DNA of 64,000 nucleotides from contig NZ_JAQOSO010000101.1 of assembly GCF_030068505.1 (NCBI RefSeq), forward strand, positions 1 to 64,000. Direction: 5' to 3'. The stretch comes from Roseofilum capinflatum BLCC-M114. Lineage in GTDB: Bacteria; Cyanobacteriota; Cyanobacteriia; Cyanobacteriales; Desertifilaceae. The position numbers and the translations under genes were made by a program. This document shows positions 46,430-53,580 of the stretch, in pieces. The notes beneath the pieces were generated by a model, which was given only the letters and a program-made list of their open reading frames with translations, was not told the DNA's origin and made no database searches. The stretch's first letter is position 1. Every line of letters starts with the position of its first letter.

Positions 46430-49273
46430 TTAACTGTCTTCCAAAATTCCCGGTAACACTTCCCCCACTTGGGCATTTAACACTTCCACATCCTCTTGAT
46501 CTTTGACACTAAAACTGGTCTTAAATTGCTCTGGTGCTTGGGGCCAAGTGCTGGGATCGTAGGCTGGAAACTGTCCGGGTTTGCGCTTATTGACTAACTG
46601 GGTTACTCCCAAGGTTTGTCCATCCTTAGATAATACGGGAATACAGAGCAAACTAGAGGTGCGATAGCCCGTTTTTTTATCCGTTTGTTGGGCAATTTCC
46701 GATCCGGGATAATCGTATAGATCAAAGGGAATATTTAAGGGTTGTCCATTCATGGCAACCCGCCCCGCAAACCCTTCTCCCATAGGAATGCGAATATCAA
46801 TTAAGGAGCCATTACTTTGAGGCAGTTTTGTCCATAATTGTTTATTGGCTTGATCGATAAGCCACAGGGTAGAGCGGTCTGCATCCGTTAAGGTTTTAGC
46901 CGCTTGCATCACATTACGAATGATTTCTTCTGCGGAACTACTGCTGTTTCTGATCAGATTAATGGCCTGAGTTAACGGATCGACGCTCAGACCTGATTTT
47001 TTCAAGTTGGGAATGTCGGTGTAGAAAGATTGGAAGCCTTGGAGAATGGGAGTAATGAATTGGGTATACTCCCGCAGGCGATCGGCATCGGTGCGGTTAA
47101 AGCCTTTGGGATCGAGACGACCCTCAGTTTGTTTATTAAATAAACGCACAACGGCGACTAATTCTTTCTGATCGCTGATCAAGGGGAAAAGAAATAATTG
47201 GCTATAGTTGGCAAGTTTTCCCGCGCCTTGAATGACGAGGGGATCGGATAAGTTTCCCAGTTTATTGGTTCCCTTGAAATCTTGGGTGCTGACAATAGTC
47301 TTCGCTAACCCCTGCTCAGTCGAAATAGTAATCAATTTCGGCATTTTCTGAGCATCTAAGACCACAGACCAAAATTGATTGCGACTAGAATCGAGAATAA
47401 ATAAAGTTGATTTAGCGACTCCGATCGCCCGTTCTATAGAGGTATGCAAGGGTTGGAGAAAATGGGCTAAAGAATGATAAGCGGCTTCCTGGTTCGAGGC
47501 TCGATCTAGCTCCATCTGGCTCAACAGGACTAAGCTTTGATGGGTGACCTCAAGGGGATTTATTTTAGCTTGTTTTTTCAAACTTTCATGGCTTCTAATG
47601 AACTGGAGCAACACGGCTACCCGTTCATTAAATAACTGCATGGTTTGCTGATCGTTGCGGTCGAAACTGGCTTTTAAATAATCGGGAACTGCCGGCCAGT
47701 CGTCTTTGTTATATTCGGGATGATTACCGGGTTTGCGCTTATTGACTAATTGGGTTACACCGAGTAATTCTCCTTCTGGACTTTCAATGGGCATACAGAG
47801 TAAGCTACAAGTCCGATAGCGAGTTTGGGCATCGGTGCGTTTGGCATTTTCCGCATTGGGGTCGTTGTAGAGGTCAAAGGGAATATTGAGGGTGTGTTTG
47901 GTTTGGGCAACTTCACCAACAAATCCCACACCAATAGGACAGCGAATTCTGCCTTTTCCGGGTAACTCTGTCCATAAATCCCCCGCTTGGGAGTCGTGCA
48001 ACCATAGGGTGGAGCGGTCAGCATTCATCAGTTTTTTGGCTGTATTCATCACCCGATGTAACACCGTTTGGGTATCCAGATTCACCTGGTCGAGCGATCG
48101 CGTCGCTTCCGTAAGTGCCGCCGTTGCCCGTAATTTTTTCGTTGCTTTGTACGACGATTGACACGCTTGCAGAATTTGACGAATGGGAAGCACGCACTTC
48201 ACCAGGCGCTCTAAATCTTTGCGGGTAAATCCTTGTGCTGAACGGGATGGACTATTGGGCAATTTTGGCTGAATTTTATTGAGCAATTGAATTACGGCCA
48301 CCACATTCTTTTGCTCATCTAAAATAGGAAAGGCTAAAATATTGCGAGTGCGATAATTATACTTTTGATCGTATTCTTTCACTAACTTACATCGCGGGTC
48401 TTCATAGACATTGTTAGGAATATTAATCACCCGCTTCATTTTGGCCACTCCTCCGGCTATCCCTTCCCCCACCCGCACGTGAATATCCAGAAATTCACCC
48501 TGTTCATTTTGAGCCACTAAAGACCATAATTCTGTTTTCTCATCATTGAGCAAAAAGATCGTTGTGCGCTCGGCTCGGAGCAACTGGCCCACCGTAGAAG
48601 TCACATCTCGCAGCACTTCATACAGGGCTTGAGCTGATTGATGGCCTTCTTCAGGGGTTTGGCCCTCGGAGAGAAAGTCTACTTGAGAAACCAGTAATTT
48701 ACGCTCAAGTTGGGTAAAGGTTTTCAAGAATTCGCTTTCATCAACTTCTAACTCCGTTTCAATGGTTTCCATCGCCTGGGCGACCCATTGGGCATTAAAA
48801 ATAGCAGCATAGATCCGGTTATGAATCGATAACCGCCCTTCTTCGCGCATCACTAACCCCATCGTCCGTAATTCGCGCTGTTCTGGACTTTCATTGGCCG
48901 GTATTCCTTCGTCTGCCAACACTCGTTTATAGAGTCTAAGCAAGTTCAAGGTTGCCGGTTGCGGTTGTAAGAGGCGATCGCGAATGTTGCGTAAATGCTT
49001 TAATTCTTCATGGTTTTCCCAATTCTCGATTAATTCCCGTTGTACTAACTGAGAAATCCATGCTTCTTCACGACCGACCATCGGCGTATCTTCCGCATCA
49101 GCAATCACCTGGCACACCTTAATCGTCAGCAGGGGATGGGCAGAAGTCCAGAAAAACACCGTAGAAATTAGAGTGCGATAGTTCCGGGTTTTGGCTTTCA
49201 TTGCCCTGGCCAAATCGAGGCCAGTAGCGTATTTGGAAGAAGGACTCAGGGAGTGGCTCTCATTGGCGATCAT
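46430..49273 (-). CDS. Multi-GAF sensor protein with an AAA-like winged-helix N-terminus
   Basis: About 947 aa. I start at ATG 49273 (MIANESHSL) because the longer frame overlaps the divergent aroE start. Residues about 25-190 match the C-lobe of cyanobacterial AAA-like (NB-ARC-related) proteins (FWTSAHPLLTIKVCQVI, WISQLVQRELIENWE, RELRTMGLVMREEGRLSIHNRIYAAIFN) but without any Walker motif. Four GAF domains follow (about 215-360, 390-530, 610-720, 760-900). Three hold an NK...F-x3-D pattern like cNMP-binding GAFs (NKRKPG then FDRNDQ). No kinase, cyclase or phosphodiesterase output is present. Probably a small-molecule or redox sensing scaffold. Confidence 0.85.
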   Translation of the reverse strand: MIANESHSLSPSSKYATGLDLARAMKAKTRNYRTLISTVFFWTSAHPLLTIKVCQVIADAEDTPMVGREEAWISQLVQRELIENWENHEELKHLRNIRDRLLQPQPATLNLLRLYKRVLADEGIPANESPEQRELRTMGLVMREEGRLSIHNRIYAAIFNAQWVAQAMETIETELEVDESEFLKTFTQLERKLLVSQVDFLSEGQTPEEGHQSAQALYEVLRDVTSTVGQLLRAERTTIFLLNDEKTELWSLVAQNEQGEFLDIHVRVGEGIAGGVAKMKRVINIPNNVYEDPRCKLVKEYDQKYNYRTRNILAFPILDEQKNVVAVIQLLNKIQPKLPNSPSRSAQGFTRKDLERLVKCVLPIRQILQACQSSYKATKKLRATAALTEATRSLDQVNLDTQTVLHRVMNTAKKLMNADRSTLWLHDSQAGDLWTELPGKGRIRCPIGVGFVGEVAQTKHTLNIPFDLYNDPNAENAKRTDAQTRYRTCSLLCMPIESPEGELLGVTQLVNKRKPGNHPEYNKDDWPAVPDYLKASFDRNDQQTMQLFNERVAVLLQFIRSHESLKKQAKINPLEVTHQSLVLLSQMELDRASNQEAAYHSLAHFLQPLHTSIERAIGVAKSTLFILDSSRNQFWSVVLDAQKMPKLITISTEQGLAKTIVSTQDFKGTNKLGNLSDPLVIQGAGKLANYSQLFLFPLISDQKELVAVVRLFNKQTEGRLDPKGFNRTDADRLREYTQFITPILQGFQSFYTDIPNLKKSGLSVDPLTQAINLIRNSSSSAEEIIRNVMQAAKTLTDADRSTLWLIDQANKQLWTKLPQSNGSLIDIRIPMGEGFAGRVAMNGQPLNIPFDLYDYPGSEIAQQTDKKTGYRTSSLLCIPVLSKDGQTLGVTQLVNKRKPGQFPAYDPSTWPQAPEQFKTSFSVKDQEDVEVLNAQVGEVLPGILEDS

Positions 49274-49367
49274 ATTGTACAACCTGATCTGAACGGATTT
49301 AGCTATGCAATCAATCTCAATGATACCCTGATTGTACAAGGCCTTCTTTTGGCGAGAGATTAAACCG

Positions 49368-50213
49368 ATGCACGAGATTCAAGGAACCACCCGTTTACTG
49401 GGCATTATTGGCAATCCGATTAAGCATTCGCGATCGCCTGTGATGCAAAATGCTGCCCTTTCCCATCTTGGCGCTGATTATGTTTATGTGCCCTTCCCTG
49501 TCACCCAAGAACAATTGGACGTTGTTCTAGAAGGGTTTAAGGCGGTTGGCGTGGTTGGGTTTAATGTGACGATTCCCCATAAACAGGCGATCGTGCCCTA
49601 TTTATCCCAGGTTTCTCCTGTCGCTCAAGCTGTAGGCGCAGTGAATACGGTTTGGCGCACGGAGCGGGGATGGGAAGGAACCAATACGGATGTGTTGGGA
49701 TTTATTGCACCTTTGAAAGAAGAGCGCCAGAGGTGGTCAGAATCACAAGTAGTGATTTTAGGGAATGGGGGATCGGCCCGAGCCGTGGTTGCCGGGTGTT
49801 TGGAGCTAGGGGTTAAGCAGGTGCATGTGGTGGGGCGCAATTTGGAACGCTTGCAAGCCTTTCAAAAGAGTTGGTCAAGTCCTTTAATGATTCATCAATG
49901 GCATGAGTTACCGGATCTGCTCTCTGAGACAACCTTGTTGGTGAATACGACTCCCATAGGCATGTCTCCCAATGTTCATCAGACTCCGGTAGAGCGGGAT
50001 CTGTTGGCTCGATTGCCCAAGGGAGCCATACTCTATGATTTGATTTATAATCCCCGTCCGACTCGATTTTTGGAGTTAGGGCGATCGCTCGATTTTCTGA
50101 CCATTGATGGCACAGAAATGTTAGTCCAGCAAGGAGCAGCCGCTCTGCAACTGTGGCTCGATGAACCGGTTCCTGTCGGGGTGATGCGTCAGGCACTTTT
50201 AGATGCTCTGTAG
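49368..50213 (+). CDS. aroE: Shikimate dehydrogenase
   Basis: 281 aa (ATG 49368; the frame upstream to 49332 is not needed). Motifs are LGIIGNPIKHSRSP, the catalytic lysine Lys72 in FNVTIPHKQAI, VGAVNTVWR, the NADP-binding loop VILGNGGSARAVVAG and VNTTPIGM. The enzyme reduces 3-dehydroshikimate to shikimate in aromatic amino-acid synthesis. It is divergent from the GAF gene with a 94-bp gap. The Uma2 gene begins 19 bp after it. Confidence 0.95.
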   Translation: MHEIQGTTRLLGIIGNPIKHSRSPVMQNAALSHLGADYVYVPFPVTQEQLDVVLEGFKAVGVVGFNVTIPHKQAIVPYLSQVSPVAQAVGAVNTVWRTERGWEGTNTDVLGFIAPLKEERQRWSESQVVILGNGGSARAVVAGCLELGVKQVHVVGRNLERLQAFQKSWSSPLMIHQWHELPDLLSETTLLVNTTPIGMSPNVHQTPVERDLLARLPKGAILYDLIYNPRPTRFLELGRSLDFLTIDGTEMLVQQGAAALQLWLDEPVPVGVMRQALLDAL

Positions 50214-50232
50214 TGAGGCAATAGGACTGAGT

Positions 50233-50799
50233 ATGACAATTACTAATGTTACTAAAGTCTGGACAGATGATGAATTTATGGCTCTATCCTCTGATGGGCA
50301 TCGTTATGAGTTAGTGGATGGGGAATTAGTCGAAATGGGAAATGCGGGTATGGAGCATGGCTATCTGGCCTGTCTTTTGGTGGCAGAATTGATGGCTTTT
50401 GTGCGCCAAAATCAATTAGGGGTAGTGTGCGATTCGAGTACAGCGTTTACCTTGAAAAATGGTAATCGGCGATCGCCCGATATTGCCTTTATCAGTCGTG
50501 ACCGATTAAAGGGATTAAGCCGTCCAACCCGTGGATTTTTCGCCGGATCGCCGGATTTAGTAGTAGAAATTTTGTCTCCCGGAAATACAGTCGAGGAAAT
50601 GCACACCAAGATCGTAGAGTATTTTCAGAATGAAACGCGCCTATTGTGGATCATTCATCCTGATGAACGGTATGTCTTGGTTTATCACTCCCCTGAACCC
50701 GATCGCCTATTGCGTGTGGGAGATACACTTGATGGAGAGGATGTAGTGGCAGGGTTTGCTATGGCAGTATCAGACTTATTCAAGCCATGGGATTTTTGA
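50233..50799 (+). CDS. Uma2 family (DUF820) PD-(D/E)xK nuclease-like protein
   Basis: 188 aa. The fold signature is RSPDIAFIS, then SPDLVVEILSPGNTVEEMHTKI with Asp, Glu and the later Lys that make the PD-(D/E)xK site, and ETRLLWIIHPDERYVLVY. The family is massively expanded in cyanobacteria, often as single genes, and its role is unknown. I start at ATG 50233. It is 19 bp after aroE, on the same strand. Confidence 0.9.
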   Translation: MTITNVTKVWTDDEFMALSSDGHRYELVDGELVEMGNAGMEHGYLACLLVAELMAFVRQNQLGVVCDSSTAFTLKNGNRRSPDIAFISRDRLKGLSRPTRGFFAGSPDLVVEILSPGNTVEEMHTKIVEYFQNETRLLWIIHPDERYVLVYHSPEPDRLLRVGDTLDGEDVVAGFAMAVSDLFKPWDF

Positions 50800-50856
50800 G
50801 ATAGCTTGGCTTAGGGCAAGCAGGGATAAAATTTTAAGATTTATGACAATTTAGGC

Positions 50857-50905
50857 GATTTTGCATAAAACCGCCCTGATTTTTCTGAGATCCCTATAGA
50901 GGCCC
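50857..50905 (+). promoter_or_regulatory. 49-nt conserved upstream element, copy before the CAP-RTX gene
   Basis: It aligns without gaps to the minus-strand element at 22779-22827 (37 of 49 identical). GATTTTGCATAAAA, GAGATCC and TATAGAGGCCC are invariant, and the ends are 25 bases from the ATG here. A strong SD AGGAGGT (50919-50925) follows it. Confidence 0.7.
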
Positions 50906-50930
50906 TTATCACAATCTCAGGAGGTCACTT

Positions 50931-52112
50931 ATGGCTGTGAATATCTATAATCCTCTACCTAGTGATGGTTTAGAAGCAGAAGAGCAACAACTATACAATT
51001 TGATTAATCAATACCGTGCCCAAAATGGCTTACCGGCTATTCCCCTATCCAGGGCACTCACGTTAGTGGCGAACCGTCACGTTGTTGATTTGCAAGAAAA
51101 TATTGGCACACTTACTCATGGGTGGAGTGATGCCCCCTATGATGCCAATAATCCCAATACTTATCCCAATATGTGGGAAGCTCCCCAACGTTTCAACACT
51201 GGTTATCCAGGAAATGGCTATGAGAATGTTTTTGGCGGTTCAGGAGGCTATGTTGCAACCGCCCAAGATGCGTTTAATAGTTGGATTAATAGCCCTTTAC
51301 ATAATGCTGTAATTCTCAATCAGGGGACTTGGCAAGACAATTCTTGGGATGCTTTAGGGGTAGGTTTGTATGGGGGATATGGGGCATTATGGTTTGGAGA
51401 TGAACCCGATCCCACAGGAGAACCTCCCATCAGTGGTTCGCCAACTCCCCCAACTCCCCCAACTCCCCCAACTCCCCCGACTCCCCCGACTCCCCCCTCT
51501 ACACCGTTTACCTTGGGTTCTGATTTCAATGACCAAATTGCGGGAACGGCTGGTAATGATACCATTTTAGCCCTCGGAGGAGATGATATCGCCACGGGGA
51601 ATAGTGGTAATGATTATGTTAATGGGAACCTGGGAAATGACCAGGTTGCAGGAGATTTCGGTAATGATTCTGTGCGCGGGGGTCAAGGTTTTGATTTTGT
51701 GACTGGGGGAGAGGGGAATGATTTTGTGTTCGGCGATCGCCAAAACGATCAGGTCTTTGGCGATAATGGGGATGATATCCTCTACGGTGGCCAAAACGAA
51801 GATTACCTCGATGGTGGAGCAGGGAACGATATCCTCTATGGAGACCTGGGATCGGATGTGGTTATTGGAGGCCCAGGAAACGATATACTGGTTCTCCGTC
51901 CTGGTGCTACGGATTTAATCTTTTACAACGATGCTGAAGATTATATTGGTTTACCTGGAGGACTATCGTTTAACAGTTTAAGCTTCACTTCTGGCAGTGG
52001 AGAATTAGCCAACGCCACCCTAATTTACCAAGCAGGAACCACGGATATTTTAGCGATTCTCCCCAATGTTGCACCGGGTCAACTCGATCCCGGAGATTTT
52101 ATTGCCGTCTGA
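50931..52112 (+). CDS. CAP-domain protein with RTX calcium-binding repeats
   Basis: 393 aa. The CAP (SCP/PR1) domain is at about 18-155 (YNLINQYRAQNGLPAIPL, LTLVANRHVVDLQE, GYENVFGG, SWINSPLHNAVILN, GVGLYGGYGALWFG). A Pro-Thr linker of six PPT units follows (about 170-188, coded by 9-bp ACTCCCCCA repeats). Then RTX nonapeptides (about 205-325, GGxGxD types such as GGDDIATGNSGND and GGAGNDILYGDLGSD) bind Ca2+. There is no N-terminal signal, so type I secretion using the C-terminus is expected. The short tail has ANATLIYQAG. It is presumably an extracellular sheath or surface protein. Confidence 0.92.
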   Translation: MAVNIYNPLPSDGLEAEEQQLYNLINQYRAQNGLPAIPLSRALTLVANRHVVDLQENIGTLTHGWSDAPYDANNPNTYPNMWEAPQRFNTGYPGNGYENVFGGSGGYVATAQDAFNSWINSPLHNAVILNQGTWQDNSWDALGVGLYGGYGALWFGDEPDPTGEPPISGSPTPPTPPTPPTPPTPPTPPSTPFTLGSDFNDQIAGTAGNDTILALGGDDIATGNSGNDYVNGNLGNDQVAGDFGNDSVRGGQGFDFVTGGEGNDFVFGDRQNDQVFGDNGDDILYGGQNEDYLDGGAGNDILYGDLGSDVVIGGPGNDILVLRPGATDLIFYNDAEDYIGLPGGLSFNSLSFTSGSGELANATLIYQAGTTDILAILPNVAPGQLDPGDFIAV

Positions 52113-52464
52113 TAGAATTGCAGCCAGAAACTGGAGTTCTCTAGCAACCCCAGTTTCTCAGCAACCAGTTGTCACTGAATTGGATCTACTGATATCAAGT
52201 CCGTTGGATCAGTTATAGTAAGTCATTGCGTTAGCGAAGCTTGCGCGAAGCGCGAATGGAACGAAGTGGAATGAAGCAATCTCCCTTATCTCGGTAAACT
52301 CGGCGTTAGCGAAGCTTGCGCGTTAGCGAAGCTTGCGTGAAACGTAAAGCGCGAATGCTTCCCTGCGGTCGCAATGACAACTATTCAAACGGACATGATA
52401 TGAGGCGATCGCCGAAAATTGATTAAAATGGGAGCGTAATCATCGATAACAGAGCAAAGCGTAC
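52113..52464. other. Gene-free stretch holding one copy of the GTCATTGCG element
   Basis: The stretch between the CAP-RTX and hydrolase genes contains the 157-bp repeat at 52222-52378 and about 90 bases of unique sequence on each side. An in-frame start to the hydrolase gene follows at 52465. No other gene is seen. Confidence 0.8.
52222..52378. repeat. GTCATTGCG inverted-end element, copy A
   Basis: Ends GTCATTGCG (52222-52230) and CGCAATGAC (52370-52378) are perfect 9-bp inverted repeats. Inside are GTTAGCGAAGCTTGCG units and AACGAAGTGGAATGAAGCAATC. Copy B at 53359-53489 shares about 60 bases at the left and about 50 at the right end. Confidence 0.9.
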
Positions 52465-53358
52465 ATGATTATCCCTCCCGGTTTTGAGCAAAATTCTGTG
52501 GTCACTAGCTTAGGCCGCATGGTCTACTACCACCCCAGTGAGTCCTTCTGGGATTCTCAGGTTAAGCTACAACCCAAATTAGTGTTTTTACATGGGTTTG
52601 GGGGAGGGTCATCGGCTTATGAGTGGTCGCAGGTGTATCCCGCATTTGCGGCCGAATATTATACCCTCGCTCCCGATTTAATCGGTTGGGGTCGTTCCGA
52701 CCATCCAGAGCGCAACTATACCATTGAGGATTATCTGACCACCATTCGCGAGTTTTTAGAATTCACCTGTGAGGAGGAACCCTGCACCGTGATTGCCTCT
52801 TCTTTAACCGCAGCGTTAGTGATTCGGGTGGCTATCGACCATCCTCAGTTATTCCAATCTCTGATTTTAACCACTCCGGCTGGATTATCAGATTTTGGCC
52901 AAGATTATAGCGGGAGCTTATTTGCCCAGTTGATTAAACTGCCTCTGTTAGATAAATTCGTTTATAGCAGTGCGATCGCCACGGAAGCCGGAATTTCCTC
53001 TTTTCTGCAAACTCGCCAATTTGCTCAAAGCGATCGCATCTACTCAGAAATCATCGAAGCCTATCTAGAATCAGCCACACAACCCAACGCAGAATACGCC
53101 GCGCTCTCCTTCGTTCGGGGTGATTTATGCTTTGATTTAGCCAAATATATGCCCCGTTTAACCACCCCTACTGCTATTTTGTGGGGCAAAAAATCCCAGT
53201 TTACTGGCCCCGAAATCGGTCAACGGCTCGCGGGTTTAAATCCCGAATATGTGAAACGGTTTATGACTCTAGAGAATGTGGGACTCACTCCCCAATTAGA
53301 AATGCCCGGATTAACCATTGGTTTAATTCGTCAACTGTGGAAACAACTGCGGCCTTAA
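52465..53358 (+). CDS. Alpha/beta hydrolase fold protein (catalytic His apparently lost)
   Basis: 297 aa. The oxyanion segment FLHGFGGGSSAYEWSQ, the DLIGWGRSDHPE motif and the nucleophile elbow ASSLTA (Ser113) fit the fold; the elbow reads A-S-S-L-T instead of GxSxG. At the usual His position (G-H-x-P-x-x-E-x-P) the sequence is GLTPQLEMP, so Leu274 replaces His. Hydrolase activity is doubtful, unless another His serves. The gene lies between two copies of the GTCATTGCG repeat; the stop codon is immediately followed by the second copy. Confidence 0.8.
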   Translation: MIIPPGFEQNSVVTSLGRMVYYHPSESFWDSQVKLQPKLVFLHGFGGGSSAYEWSQVYPAFAAEYYTLAPDLIGWGRSDHPERNYTIEDYLTTIREFLEFTCEEEPCTVIASSLTAALVIRVAIDHPQLFQSLILTTPAGLSDFGQDYSGSLFAQLIKLPLLDKFVYSSAIATEAGISSFLQTRQFAQSDRIYSEIIEAYLESATQPNAEYAALSFVRGDLCFDLAKYMPRLTTPTAILWGKKSQFTGPEIGQRLAGLNPEYVKRFMTLENVGLTPQLEMPGLTIGLIRQLWKQLRP

Positions 53359-53489
53359 GTCATTGCGTTAGCGAAGCTTGCGCGAAGCGCGAATGGAACG
53401 AAGTGGAATGAAGCAATCGCACAATCCCCGAATCTTAGCGTTAGCGAAGCTTGCGCGAAGCGCGAATGCTTCCCTGCGGTCGCAATGAC
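53359..53489. repeat. GTCATTGCG inverted-end element, copy B
   Basis: It begins on the first base after the hydrolase TAA and ends at CGCAATGAC (53481-53489); 131 bp. The orientation is the same as copy A, so the hydrolase gene sits between direct copies. A small AGCGCGAAGCGCT palindrome follows at about 53527. Confidence 0.9.
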
Positions 53490-53580
53490 AACTCACATCC
53501 ATGACTCAAAAATGTACATCATAGCAGCGCGAAGCGCTGTAATATTCAATCCTTAAAATTGTTAATTGATATAAAAAGTC

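Noticed and set aside
50233-50799. Uma2 gene as part of a mobile element or defence system
   Set aside because: Uma2 genes are dispersed in all cyanobacteria as single genes, and no mobile-element feature adjoins this one.
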